From Isoetes taiwanensis (lineage: Eukaryota > Streptophyta > Lycopodiopsida > Isoetales > Isoetaceae), in contig JAJEKV010000011.1 of the NCBI GenBank assembly GCA_021234155.1, positions 10,971,045 through 11,035,044 on the forward strand: 64,000 nt of DNA, read 5' to 3'. Under the pieces are notes generated by a model. That model was not told the DNA's origin and made no database searches. It was given only the letters and a program-made list of their open reading frames with translations. Shown piece after piece: positions 1-12,008 of this stretch. The first letter of the stretch is position 1, and every line of letters begins with the position of its first letter. The position numbers and the translations under genes were made by a program.

Positions 1-726
1 GGAGTCCGTTCTTGTCATTTCGAAGATCAAATGGCAACAATCTATGCCATTGACCTGCATAAACATTTTTTATCAGGTATATATGGCCTTAAATTTTTCT
101 TGAATGACAAGTGGTACGAGGATATGATGGGTTAATTCCCGTAAACATGCTCTTATTGTCTTTCTGTAATGCTCTTGTTATCTTCCTGATGCACAGTTTA
201 TGAACATCTAGACTTAAGAATGACTACTAGTGTCTTCATGATATATTCTTGTTTTCTCACCATTCAAAATACCTTTGTTGATGTCTAGTATAAAGGCGCA
301 AGTGCCATTTATTAAATGGTTTTCAACTTAAGTATGATTAGAAGATGTTTAATTGTGCTAAGGCAGTTAGTTGTTTATGAGCTAAGACCGTGCCATGCAT
401 AAAAAAAAAGAGGTAAAATTCCCATCTTATACTATTGTGTAATGCTAATATCTAGCATGTATACTTGGATCATGTTCTCATATATGCATTTTCAGATTTG
501 TACCATTTCTCATGTGGAAAAGCTTATCCGAGCTTTGATACTGTCAAATTCTAGCACAACTTGTTTATGTATTCACCATGCTTAAGCATAGCAAGCTCCA
601 CATGCACCAAACAAACCATAATAGCACTGATTTTGCTCTGAAAAGAAAAATACCATCAACATTGTTGTTGCAAGATTTCGATGTGTTCAATTCCGAGAAC
701 GTGTTCTTGTCCTAATGATTACGCAA

Positions 727-1443
727 AACATACTCATAGTTGTTTGCATTTTTGTTTGTCTTGATGTTATTGTGCTCCTTAGTAATTAATATTTAGGCCC
801 ATTGGTACCTATGTTTTCTTTAGTTAGGGCCCGAAGGGCCCAAAATTTTTTTTAATATAAGAATCAACAAACAACTACCATTAACATTATTAACACAAAC
901 CATTGCGTCTAACACATTTAAATTAAAATCCCCCTGAAACCCCCTTTGGTTTGGATGCATATTCACACGGGGGGTTACTCCGGGCAACGAGAGCTGTCGG
1001 ATGGGCATATTCGCCCTTTATTCCAAGATCTGGACCGTACATAGCGATCCTCGTTTGTGGGGTATGCATGTACAGATTTTTGTATACTTTATATTAAGGT
1101 TTGCAAAATACTATAAGGTTTGAGAGAATGTACTTAATGGTGTTAATTTTGTACATGTATTATAAATTTTTTGGGGCTCTCGCTGCCCTACATAACCCCC
1201 CGTGTGAATATGCATCCAAACCAAAGGGGGTTTCAGGGGGATTTTAATTTAAATGTGTTAGACGCAATGGTTTGTGTTAATAATGTTAATGGTAGTTGTT
1301 TGTTGATTCTTATATTAAAAAAAATTTTGGGCCCTTCGGGCCCTAACTAAAGAAAACATAGGTACCAATGGGCCTAAATATTAATTACTAAGGAGCACAA
1401 TAACATCAAGACAAACAAAAATGCAAACAACTATGAGTATGTT
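727..1443. mobile_element. Fold-back element with 251-bp inverted arms, copy A
   Basis: The left arm (727-977) and right arm (1193-1443) are near-perfect reverse complements of 251 bp each, around a 215-bp loop (978-1192). Each arm includes a local palindrome around GGGCCCGAAGGGCCC. I see no open frame of note and no convincing target-site duplication. The apparent 62-codon frame at 820-1008 on the - strand is simply the arm. The element could be a MULE-type or fold-back non-autonomous transposon, judged only from its shape. The loop reads in the opposite direction from that in the second copy at 31,273-31,980. Confidence 0.85.
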
Positions 1444-3694
1444 GATGGTTCCCCTTCACCAAATTGACTGGTCCACTGTTGTACTTAATCCTCTTTAATC
1501 CTACTAAAGTTGCGAGCGCTTGAAGCCCCACATGTGATGCTTATTCTTTTGACAAAATATTTTTAGTGATGAAGTAATCATTCTTAGGGTTGAAGGCTGA
1601 GGCAAAATACCTTGACATATCGTCTTAAGGCTTGCTCCTTTTCATTGATGTGCCTGTATTAGTGACCACAATATGTTTAGGGTCTTGATAAAAATAATTA
1701 TTAAAGAGAGCATGTAAAATGTTATACACATCACAAACTTTGCAAAGTATCATATAAATAGCCCCAAGACTCCGACTCAAAACTGGCTATCCTAGGCAGC
1801 TACTTCCTTGGCTCTTTCTCTATTTGTGGATAAACCAATAACCCAAAGTAATCTGGTAAATAACACATTCAATAACTTTGCATAAATTAGTAGTGATTTA
1901 GGGACGATCAATCCCTCACTCGGATTCACACATATATTGTCTATGATATAATACACATCAATAGCCTATCTCGGTATACATGTGCTCATGGCCTTATTAA
2001 TATCAAAATCCACAAATGCAAAAGGCAACTAGGAGTTTCTGTTGGACATCCGCTTGCATGTTGGAAGATGCCTAGATGAGCTAGGCGGCCTGCTTGACCC
2101 GGGTAGACTGTTGCAGGGGATTTCCGATGCACGAAGTCTCATTGTGGAGCGCTTCGGCCATTTTGTCATTCACCGCAGCGGATTTGCTATAACAAATGCT
2201 TCGATGGCCTATGATCTCTGATGCACGAAATCTCATTGTGGAGCGCATCTATTCAGGTTAGTATACGGTAATATAGATGTCAGGCCTGATTGCTTCATGG
2301 TTGGTACTGATTCGGCCAGAGAACCTGGGGATTCAGATCTATGGGAAAGGAAAGGAGGAGATTTGTATAGCCTATAGAGCCACGATTTGCGGCCCAATGA
2401 TATGGCAATAACTTTGGGAAAACCTTTAACAACAGGTGTGAATGTGATGATGGCACAAATCTATACAGTGATGATGGGAACTAAATGCAGGTGAATATAA
2501 TTCAGATGCCCAAAACTCGCAATATGGTTAATGCAATGAGGAAGGTCAACTTGAAAGATGCAGCAGAAAGACTTGAAATGAGTTGCTATTACATGATTCT
2601 ACCAAGGCCATTCCTTCAGAAGATACGGAGGGAAACAACAAAAGCTAAAAAAGATTCACAAACTGAAAATGGCAGCAAGGGGCACTGCCTCATAAGAAGA
2701 GCTCCTTGCAGGGAAGCGAACCATATAAGGTATCTTGCAGCTTTGCATTATGAAATTACTATAAGTAGATCTAACAATTAAGTGGTTGTTGATGAGAACA
2801 TGTAGGCATGGACATTACATGTCAACATAGAACATTTTTTTGTAGTCATTCCAAGATGAACACAAAAGATGCAGCCTTCCATGTGTCCAAAGCATGTGAA
2901 TGATGTAGCTTCATTATCCGTTGTCTAGGCTTTCATTCTGTACTCAAATAAATATATTATGAAACAGAAGCATGTGTACATTTTTATATCTTCATTTCTA
3001 CAAAAGAAACATTTAGACACTTTTATAATAGGATTCATGATTGCTACCGATCCAGCCAAAGAACCTGGTCAACATTTTGAAAGTGTCTTGGTGGGCATAT
3101 TATTATTCCTCCTTTCACATAGTATAATTGAACATTACTAAAGTTTCAACATAAACACTTGCTTAGTGAATGCAATTGCAAAATATTTGAGCTAAGTAAA
3201 AAAGATATTAAAACATGGGGCTTTTATGTCAAAGAGCAAAGGTATTCTATTCTACTTTGTAATACAAAACCTACATGCAAAACCAAATTATGCGTAGATG
3301 TAAATGCACTCTCTTCTCATTGTTGACTTATCATTTACAGGTTCCAGCTAATCTCCAGCAACATTGGGCACTATTACTATGCTAAAATATAAACTTGGAT
3401 ATTTGGAAACATGCATATAATTTTCATAAGATCAGGTGTCATTTAAGCATACTTTTTTTAACAATTCCTTCTTTTGCTTTTAACTTTAATTTCTTTGTAA
3501 GGAAATGAAGTTTAAGAAGACTAAAATGAAATAATGCTTTATGAATATTGGTCTTATATTCTTCTTCGATGTAATAGGCTATTTTCTCCACACTTTTTAT
3601 AAACTTCTAAGAAAGAAACAAAATAGGGAGGAATGACGTGGCAAAAACAGCCACACCCACACAAGCCTAGGATATTGGAGTTTCTAAACATTCT
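1444..3694. other. Non-coding stretch, no recognisable gene (copy A)
   Basis: This stretch is AT-rich with only short open frames. The longest are at 2485-2781 (98 codons) and 2959-3141 (60 codons) on the + strand. The first is broken by small indels in the second copy; the second is unchanged there, but so is the non-coding sequence around it, so conservation says nothing. Around 2105-2250 there are two near-copies of the phrase 'gatgcacgaa(g/a)tctcattgtg', about 90 bp apart. I see no RNA gene or transposon ends. Confidence 0.55.
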
Positions 3695-3880
3695 ATGGCT
3701 CTGCAATTTCTCAAAAGTCTAATACGAATTCTCACTGGCTTACCCAAACAATATCACAGTTGGGTCGCTGTTATTTCCGGTGGTGGATTCTTAGGCGCCC
3801 ACGTCGCCCCTGCCGATTTCAAGGAATCCTATTTCCATTCTTCATTCTTCAACACTGACTGCACAGGTAAGAAATCATAG
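3695..3880 (+). CDS. Unrecognised small frame, possible first exon
   Basis: A 61-codon frame begins at an ATG and is followed inside its last codons by a good splice donor (CACAG/GTAAGA near 3866). It could therefore be the first exon of a second gene rather than a complete small protein. The predicted peptide has a hydrophobic and glycine-rich middle part (VAVISGGGFLG). In the second copy the same start is kept but the stretch after GGGFLG is altered by small indels. I cannot name a family and cannot place a following exon with confidence. It lies about 1.2 kb upstream of PANB on the same strand. Confidence 0.22.
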   Translation: MALQFLKSLIRILTGLPKQYHSWVAVISGGGFLGAHVAPADFKESYFHSSFFNTDCTGKKS

Positions 3881-4845
3881 CAAATTGTGATCATAGAAAT
3901 CGGATCTTGCGCTCCCCAACTGTGATATTGTAAGGGTAGCACAATTGATCCTGGATTCCCGGTTTGCAGCTCCCGGCTACGCCGGTCGCTGCCAAACTGG
4001 GAATCCAGTCCCAATTGTGCTACCCTTATACAATGCAACATATCCACTTAAAATGGCATTGATAGAAAAAATGCCAAGCATATGGTGGTCGACACAATGC
4101 AACAATAATTTCTATGGCGGTAAATGTCGGATGTGGACATGTTATAGCCAGCCTTAAATGGCAAAAAATCCGCTAAGTCCACGAAAACGCTGTGTAATTT
4201 TTTTTTGGGCGTGGCTATAACATGTCAAAGACAAAGACACGGATATACCATGGATATGCCCGTGGATATAACATGTCAACATCTGATATATATACGGCGC
4301 TCCCAATAATAATTCCATGAACACGAAAAAAATAAACCAAGGTAACTTTCGAAGGTTTCAAAAGAAGCGGCCGCTTTTCTAAACTTATCATATTCATGCA
4401 AAATCTTATCTTACATGCAAAATCCTGTGGATCATGACATGATACGGCGCCGCCACCCCTCTCACAAGCCTCCATATTTGGATAGGCTAAATCAGCCCTC
4501 CAGTAGGTATAAGCTGCACTCCAGATGAGAGCCCTTTTCTCCAGTAGATATTAGCAGGACTCAGGAGGGCCGATTTGTTGCCTGTAAGAAACCGATTCAG
4601 AGGATATGATACAACTCCGGGAAAACCAGAGGTTTTCTTCGCAGAAAAGGGAAAAATAGAGCATGCCCAAGGAATTTCTTCGCAGCAAAAACAGGGGCTT
4701 CTATAGACAGACGCAAAAACGGGGGTTTATGTAGGCAGAAAAGGGGAAAGGGTGAGGAAAAAGGGTGCGGAAAAAGGCCAAAAACGCAAACAAGGAAAGA
4801 AGGCTTCCCAACAAACTAAGCGATGTTTTTTGCATCTGTAACCTG
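3881..4845. other. Upstream intergenic region of PANB (copy A)
   Basis: Non-coding sequence leading to the PANB promoter. It holds a T run (about 4198-4206), two near-copies of 'cggatatacc...' / 'tggatataac' around 4241-4275, and purine-rich DNA just before the promoter (4700-4800). No gene is seen. Copy B matches closely here apart from homopolymer lengths and clustered changes at 3945-3990. Confidence 0.5.
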
Positions 4846-4853
4846 TATAAATA
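4846..4853 (+). promoter_or_regulatory. TATA box of PANB (copy A)
   Basis: TATAAATA lies 77 bp upstream of the PANB start codon. A transcription start about 30 bp further on would leave a 5' leader of about 45-50 nt. The same box sits at the same distance in copy B. Position and sequence are seen; function is inferred from plant core-promoter rules. Confidence 0.6.
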
Positions 4854-4929
4854 GTTGTCTCTGGGATGTTGATGCTCGCTTCTAAATAGAATCTTCAAAT
4901 TCCTATCTGTGGTAGATTAGCTTCAGAAA

Positions 4930-7123
4930 ATGAGGTTTGCTTTAGCTCGAACATACCAGCAATGGAGTCGTCTAAGTCTACCCTGCGTCACACGCAGCAT
5001 GACCAGTTTGCCAGAACATACTGTATACAGTGGACCCAAAGACAAATCTCCTTGGAAGAGTGTAACCTTGCGCCACCTAGAAGGGAAGTATAAAAGAGGA
5101 GAGCCTATCTCTGTTGTCACCGCATATGATTACCCTTCTGCTGTGCATGTGGATCAAGCTGGTATTGATGTTTGCCTCGTGGGAGATTCCGTGGGTAGTT
5201 TTTTTTTCGCATAGTAACTTTTATTAATCAATATGTTACTGAATATGGGTTGCTTTATTTGGTATGATAAGGTATGGTTGTTCATGGACATGATACCACC
5301 TTGCCCGTGACTATGGAGGATATGCTATTGCACTGCAAGGCTGTTGCCAGAGGTTCTCAACGTTGTTTTTTGGTGGGTGATCTTCCATTTGGAAGCTATG
5401 AGCAGAACACAACTCAGGTAAGTTGGAACTAGTCAAAACAGAATTTTAAGGTTCTTGCACAGTCCTTTACTCCATTGTCTAATGCTTGTCAGTGTTTAAA
5501 CGTCAAACTCTGGGCAGTAGCACGAGTCTGCGTGATGCATACCAAAGGGTCCTTGTCTGTGCAAGCAATATGTGTTTATTTCTTTACTTGCCAGAGGCTC
5601 AAAATTTTGTCATGTGTGCACATCAAGTTATATTTTTTATCAGGATGTGATGAATTGTTGACTATCCGTTAATGCACATGTTATTCCCAACGTGTCATGG
5701 CTAGATAGCTCGTTCAAAAGCAACCCGTTATTTTTATCACCGTTTCAGTCAGCATTTGAATGTGAAAGTATGTCAGGTTGAAGCCAATACATGTTTTGTT
5801 CTTTATTAGCATCCGTTGTCTTATTTGAATGTGAAAATATGTTCAGGTTGAATTCCATATTTTTTATTAGCATTCAACGTCTTATTTGAATCTGAAGGAA
5901 TCTTTAGGTTGAAGCCATTACATGTTTTTCTTTCGTACTTCCAATTTCTACCTTGTCTCTGATGCAGTGAGTGTTAATAGTTGAAGCCAAAATAGATTTT
6001 CGTTTTTCTGCCTTGTTTAGATCGTGTTCCTTTTTTTTTTTTTTTCTAATTGGCATCTGACGCCCCTGATGTATCTAGGGCAGGCTATTCAAAGTGCAAC
6101 ACGGATGCTGAAGGAGGGCGGCATGGATGCTGTGAAGCTTGAAGGTGGGGGAACATCTCGCGTTGCAGCTGCAAAAGCAATAGCTGAAGCTGGGATTGCT
6201 GTGATGGGGCATGTTGGTCTTACTCCACAATCTATCAGTGTTCTTGGTGGCTTCAGGCCACAAGGAAGAAGTTTAACAGGTGCAATTCAGGTAAACATCA
6301 AGTCACATGACATTTGGTTGATCTGCATAATAATGTTATAAGAGGCATCAGCCAAAGCCATGCGTTTTAATTTTGACGTAGTGTTATTGAAGGTGCTGGA
6401 GCATGCTTTAGCACTGCAGGAAGCTGGCTGTTTTTCCATAGTCCTGGAATGTGTCCCCTCACCTGTGGCAGCAGCTGTTACAAATGCCCTTACAATTCCA
6501 ACCATTGGCATAGGTGCTGGTCCTTTCTGCAGCGGCCAAGTATGTTATCCGAACTTCACTCTCTTTTCTGAAGATATTATTTTGTTACCATGTTAAATTC
6601 TACTAGGTTTCGTGCATTTGCAAAATCCATTGAATTCTTTGGCTTTAGTAGAACGAAAATTGCATTGAACCTTTGTCTACAACAGATTTGTTTCCTTTCG
6701 ACTAATGCAGAAAATGTCACAGGTTTTGGTATATCATGACTTGTTGGGCATGATGCAGCATCCCCATTTTGCAAAGGTATGGGATTGTGCATATTTTTAG
6801 AAGATGTTTGTCAATGTCAATGTCAAACGGATTCTTAGTTAGCAGATCTGACATCCGTGCAGGTGACACCTAAATTTTGTAAGCAGTACGCACAAGTTGG
6901 AAAGGTAATACATGAGGGTCTACAGGAGTTCCTTGAAGAGGTTTCAAATCACACTTTTCCTTCGCCAGCCCATACACCATACAGAATTGACACATCAGAT
7001 ACCAATTCTTTCTTGAAAGAACTTAGGAATAGGGGTTTCGAAAGAGCTGCAGAAATGGCAGCCCTTGCTGCTACTAAAGATGAACAAGCTGGCGAGCCAG
7101 TCATCAAAACCCCGCCAGATTAA
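4930..7123 (+). CDS. PANB: 3-methyl-2-oxobutanoate hydroxymethyltransferase (ketopantoate hydroxymethyltransferase), intact copy
   Basis: The enzyme adds a hydroxymethyl group from 5,10-methylene-tetrahydrofolate to 2-oxoisovalerate to make ketopantoate, the first committed step of pantothenate and coenzyme A synthesis. I join six exons: 4930-5194, 5272-5417, 6084-6290, 6393-6539, 6723-6776, 6863-7123. They splice in frame at GT-AG borders and give 359 residues, close to plant PANB length. Family motifs are present in order: VGDSVG (metal-binding Asp), [17 protein letters not shown] (second metal-binding Asp), [19 protein letters not shown] (catalytic Glu), GIGAG...GQVLVYHD. The first 24 residues are rich in Arg/Ser/Leu with no acidic residue, which fits a mitochondrial presequence. 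The first donor reads GTAGTT, where copy B has the stronger GTAAGT. Confidence 0.95.
5755..5935 (+). repeat. Three diverged 63-bp tandem repeats in PANB intron 2
   Basis: Three imperfect units begin near 5755, 5820 and 5882, each starting with (TTA)TTTGAATGTGAAA-like sequence, then CAGGTTGAAGCC and TTTATTAGCAT. They lie inside the 666-nt second intron. The same array is at about 36,295-36,475. Simple local tandem duplication; no sign of function. Confidence 0.75.
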
Positions 7124-7264
7124 AGTGAGATTAAAGCATTCACTGATTTGCCTTTTGCGAGGCAATGTTAATGACAGTAGCAATTGCTTAGCGGGGAGGA
7201 AAGGACTATGCCTGCTTCATAAAATAAAGGACAATCGATTGATTATCTTTAGTGGATTTATTTC

Positions 7265-7270
7265 AATAAA
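7265..7270 (+). terminator. Probable poly(A) signal of PANB (copy A)
   Basis: AATAAA lies 142 bp after the PANB stop codon in a T- and A-rich setting, followed by TTTTAGTG and several A runs. Plant poly(A) signals are loose, so this is only the most likely site. The same hexamer is at 37,809-37,814. Confidence 0.45.
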
Positions 7271-8926
7271 ATTTTAGTGCCTGGTAAATAAGGCATTGCC
7301 AAAAAAAGCATTGCAAAAAAAAATACTACCATGTCTGTCAACATTCCTAAATCGAAGGCCAAAATCACTACTGCTCACATTTTGCTCATGCGGGTAAGGT
7401 AAAGGTATTGCTTGGAGGGATAGTGGAAAATCCTAAGGTTGTATGGGGTTTGTATTTGGACAGTGGCATCCTGGGTTTCTGGACGGACATAGGCACATTG
7501 CCTGATAAGGATCAGAGCAGAGGAGGCCAGATGATTTATGATTAAACCTTTATATGTGCAGGGTTGAGGAGTTTTCTTCGGAAGGACTACTGGGCATACC
7601 TACAGTGATGCATGTCTTTCTGCCGTTTGTCTGTTTGTGCTGAAAATGGAAAGATGAAGGTAATGATTGTTGTTCTCTTGCTCCTTACCAGGTGGTAACT
7701 TATGGGTATAGCCTATTTATATAATAATTTATATTTGATGCGTCTCTCTCCCCTTTCCATCTTTTTTCTAGCCTATTTATATGATAATTTATATTGATGC
7801 ATCTCTCTCACCTTTGCATCTTTTTCCTGTAGCATTTCATGTTACTCCAGCAGCATTCTGAAATGCAGTTCTTCAAAAGCATTAAAAAATTGGAGAGAAC
7901 TAGAAAATCACCTGAAATGTTCCTACTGATAGATCTTAACTTGTGGCATATCTTTAACTTGTGAATTATCTAATTTAGCACATCCGAGTGCAAAAGATAC
8001 CAGTAGTTGCATAAGAAATTTATTGTGGCGGATTTTCAGCCCTTGATTTCCATAATATTCCCTTACATGTTCCCTCACCTGCATTCTACACTGCCTCCCA
8101 AAATTGGGATGGGGTCAAATGGCATTTTCCAGCTCAATCATAAGATTCTTTAACTATTCCAATAAGTCAATATATAAGTCAAAATAAACTCCTCTCAAAG
8201 CACAGTTTCTAAGGATTTGAAACCCCTGCCAGACTAGGCAGCACAGTTTTGAGATCAAGCCTTGAAGAGAAGCCCTCCTTCCATTTCGACAAACTTGTTG
8301 TGCACCTTCTGAACCTGATCTTATCCACAATACCTATTGCCCATCCCACTGCATCTGCTTGGTCTTTGCAAATGGATTAACATGAACAACCATCCAACTA
8401 AGAAAAACAGGTACAATAATAAAGCAATGCCAAGTACACAAAAGTGAGGCCCATATCATTGGGCATCGAATTTTCATTCAAACATCTAAATGCCTAAAAC
8501 ATCTAATAAGCTGCTCACCCTATGGTTTTCTTATGATTTAGTGGCTGTATTATATAAAGTATATTGATTAGTACATCAAGAGAGTACATCGTATTCTATT
8601 ATAAAAAACCATGTCTCCCATCAGTGTATGCCGAATTCCTAGGAACACTAGCATCCTACCTGCTGAAATCGAGAATTTTCGATAGGATAAAAAAATTGCA
8701 GGAAGTTTTCCGGTCAAAATCTGTCGGTTTCTTTATATTTTTCCGGATGAAATCTAGATGTTCATAGGCTCTTTATATTTTTTCCAATGAAATCTAGATT
8801 TTCATAGGCTCCTTCCACCTAACTTAAATTTTACAGGAAATATACATGTTAGGTTTTTAGAGTTTGTCCCACACTGTCTCCCATGGTATACCATCTTTTG
8901 TTGTTTTTTTTCGTGTTTATTTATTA
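7271..8926. other. Downstream non-coding region of PANB (copy A), with a two-unit tandem repeat
   Basis: No gene is seen. At 7711-7831 a unit of about 60 bp starting GCCTATTTATAT is present twice in tandem (second unit at 7771). Around 8730-8810 the phrase 'tctttatattttt(cc)...atgaaatctaga(tg/tt)ttcataggct' is also doubled. This is one of the stretches where copies A and B are nearly base-identical. Confidence 0.6.
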
Positions 8927-9111
8927 GGGACGTCTCACATGTCACCGGCAAGTTTTTGCCGGACGTCAAGCCGTTGAGCCGGACGTCAAGCCGTTGAGCC
9001 ACTCAAGTGTAAACTGCTCCAGCAGTTCGGGGACGAACGGCTCAGACGTCAAACCGGCCGTCTCAGATGAGCTACATGTGAATACCTAAAGATTTACATG
9101 TGAGACGCCTC
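8927..9111. mobile_element. Harbinger/Tourist-like MITE, copy A
   Basis: A 185-bp element bounded by TTA on both sides (8924-8926 and 9112-9114). Its ends are imperfect inverted repeats: GGGACGTCTCACATGT at the left against GAGGCGTCTCACATGT read inward from the right (14 of 16 match). TTA target duplication and short terminal repeats fit the PIF/Harbinger superfamily. Inside is a 20-bp unit, ccggacgtcaagccgttgag, present twice in tandem. No coding capacity, so a non-autonomous element. Confidence 0.6.
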
Positions 9112-10309
9112 TTAAGGGAAGTGCACGCAGAACTCGAGCTCATTTTAAGGTTTTCCATTTGTCTAAGTCTTCCAAGGTACGAAAGAGGTCTGTAGGTTGA
9201 AGCCGAAAGGGTTGCCATAGTAGAAGGACAGGGCCCTAGGTGCCAGATCTATAGCTCACAATTTCCACTATCAGGCAAAGACCAAAATGCATGGCTCGCC
9301 ATGTAATCGATTTGGCTATGGTGACCTCAGGGAGCAACATCATTTTTCTGTTGAAGCTCTGAACACAAAAAATAATCGAATTTGGAAGTCCAACTTTCCA
9401 GATGCTTTTCTACATCCTTATACCAAATCTTTTCAGCTTACTTGTCATGGAGATATCTTAGCTTGCAATTACAGAACGTCAGAGAGCATAGAAAATGGTG
9501 CTACCATTAGAAGACATTTCCACGCTTTATAGGTCAAAGTTCTTCCCTCTTCCCTTTTATATACATATTCAAAGTCGTATTTAATTAAAGTGGGACTCAT
9601 TCCATTCCCATTTTTTTTCGGAACCCTGTTAATTTACACAAAAAGAAGCACCCCGACCCGAAAACTGGCCATAATTGGAATTTTTGTCTATTAGTGTGCA
9701 TCCAAGCTTTTCTTCCAGTTTTCTAGGATAGCGTGTCGAGAACAAGAACAATGCAACGCAAACATGCATTAGACCTATCAAGTTCTAATTGAAAAAGATT
9801 CTTAGTTGAACATTTTGGCTCTATTTTCTTAGGTGGGTAGACAATAGATCACAAATTCCAACAAAAATTATGCAAATCATTTACTTAATCACCCAAAAAT
9901 ACTAGTTTTGTGATACCTTATATTCATAAATGGGCTCATTACAATATATATTACGATTGGGTGAAGAGACCATAGTGGTCGTATGGGCACAATCATTACA
10001 CCCTCTTCACACATGAACCACCTAGTGCAAAAGGGCGCGTGGAGCTCTCTCCTAGTCACTTGAGCAACTTTACGGGCGATAGAAATTTGTATGAGGAGTT
10101 CCTTTATGGGCCACGTGCTTGTATGTCCAACTGATGTCACCACCCTCTTCCGGCACCTTTCTTTAATGAAATGATCTTTTCATTGCTCCCAAGCATGTAC
10201 TATTTGGTCGTGATAAGGGATTGCAAAGAGACAAAATCAAATTAGTCGAAAGTGATGCTACATGCAATAAAAATAAAATAAAACATAGTTCTTAGGGCCA
10301 TTTTTGAAA
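9112..10309. other. Non-coding stretch between MITE and minisatellite (copy A)
   Basis: No gene or element is recognised. The longest + strand frame (9287-9532) is changed by indels in copy B and has no recognisable motif. The - strand frame at 9889-10143 is likewise not kept in copy B. Confidence 0.5.
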
Positions 10310-10965
10310 AATCTGAGGGCATGAGAAAAAGCTGACTCAAAGGGAAAAAGCAGGGTTTTAGGGTGAAGGCCTTTTCGACTGCGTCGAGAAAGGCACCGGA
10401 AAAGTTTAAAAAATGCAAGTTTTAGAGGGTCGAAGGCCTTTCTCGACGCTGGTCGAGAAAGGCAGCTCAAATCTTGTAGTCGAAAGAAACCAAAGCGAAA
10501 ACGCCGGGTTTTATGGGTGAAATTTTCGACTCACGAGTCGAAAGAAAGGGCGTCAAAAGCCAAAACGCGGGTTTATGGGTGAAGGCCTTTCTCGACTCGT
10601 AATGAAAGGCGTACAAGTTTGGCGGGTTTTATGGGTCAAGGCCTTTTTCGACTCGCGAGTCGAGAAAGTACCAAAAAAAACGCCAAGTTTTATGGGTGAA
10701 GGCCTTTCATTTCCTTGAGGTCGAGAAAGGCTGACTCAAAAAATCGCGAGGGTTTATGGGATCGGAAGGCCTTTCGACTCGCTGGTGGAAAGGCCTTCTC
10801 AACCCCAAAACCTACGTTTACGGCTTTGAATGCCTTTCGACTGAAAGGCAAACAAAGTTTAAAAATGCAAGTTTGAGGGCCTTTCACCGACTTAAGTCGA
10901 AAAAAGACAACTCGGAGTAAAAAGGGCAATTTCAAAGCTCAAAGTCCGAGAAGGTCGAAAATGAA
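10310..10965. repeat. Hairpin-rich minisatellite, about nine units (copy A)
   Basis: About nine units, spaced 55-70 bp, each contain a palindromic core of the type CCTTTCTCGACTC...GAGTCGAGAAAGG followed by 'caaa..ttaaaaa(a/c)gc(a)ggttttatgggtgaagg'. Every unit can therefore fold into a short hairpin. Units differ by many one- to three-base indels, mostly at CG sites, and the matching array in copy B has a different set of indels. - strand frames here (10,258-10,470 and 10,690-10,935) are repeat sequence, not genes. Confidence 0.8.
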
Positions 10966-12008
10966 TAACCTTCAAACATCCTATGTATTTTCTATGAAAA
11001 ATACCCTCCCATAAATTTCCTCATTATTTTTCCATAAAAAATAGACCCTCCCCATGTATTATCTAATGGACACATATCAATGGACCCTCCCCTTTCTAAT
11101 GGACCATACCATATAGCTATATGAAGAGGGGACCATTGGGCTCATATTTAGCTATGTAAAGAGTAATGCCTAATGCACATGTAAATAGCAACATATGCAC
11201 CTATAATGCACATTATAACCTATGAGAGCCTATTAGACCTATGCATTAAATCTATTAATATGCATTAGACCTATTAATATGTACTTGTCCCCATTTTGTG
11301 TCTTGAACCTTCAAAATGGGTTAAATAAGGTGTAAATTATATCATGATCTTCATAAAGTTAAATTTTACCTTAGAATAAGAATATATGCCTAGAAAACGT
11401 GCACCATGGCAACATAATGTTTAGCGATGTGAACATAGTAGCACACACATAAAAAGAGAAATTGGGGACACGTCAAAATATAATCCTATATATTATTAGC
11501 ATTTATTTTACACTTCCTTTTTCAGCGTATTATTTTACCCCTTTTTTTTCTAATACCCAGCCTTTTTTTCCGCCCATGCTTGAACTTTAAAATTTGGTAC
11601 ATACCTTTGAGGCGAAACTCCTTTGTACCACTTAGACTCTTTGTTTCTTGAAAGAAGCTCCTCCGTAGCATAGCTCCCACGGGCCCGACCCATAACCAAA
11701 AGCTTCACTGACTATGGAGAGTCGAGATAATAAAATGACATAGGGCTCAAAATTTTTTATTATCCCTTTGTTATTTAGCGGAAGCCATGGGCTAGTTTTC
11801 AAACTCACCCGATCCCCGAGCAAAGGATTTGGTAGAAGCGGAGGACGAAAAGAAGAAGGCGGATGAAAGAATGAAAGAATGCGGATGAAAGAAGATCCGG
11901 TGAGGATGAAAAAGATGCGGCACATGAGCTTCTTCTCGAAAGATCCTCGCTTCTCTCACTTTCTTCAACTCGGCACCCTTCATCTCATTCTTGGTGCCTT
12001 TTGACACA
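10966..12008. other. Non-coding stretch upstream of the AP2/ERF locus (copy A)
   Basis: AT-rich sequence with short-period phrases such as 'cctattaatatgcattagacctattaatatg' (about 11,230-11,280) and repeated 'taatgcacat'. No gene is seen. The part from about 11,590 to 12,008 may hold the promoter of the AP2/ERF locus, but I see no clear TATA box. Confidence 0.45.

Noticed and set aside
820-1008. 62-codon - strand frame
   Set aside because: It is the inverted arm of the fold-back element, and its sequence recurs on the + strand at 1193-1443.
2485-2781. 98-codon + strand frame
   Set aside because: Broken by indels in copy B in an otherwise well-matched region, and without a recognised motif; kept only as a remark.
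10310-10965. Regular palindromic repeats with spacers, CRISPR-like at first sight
   Set aside because: Units are imperfect, spacers are the same sequence each time, and the DNA is plant nuclear. It is a minisatellite.
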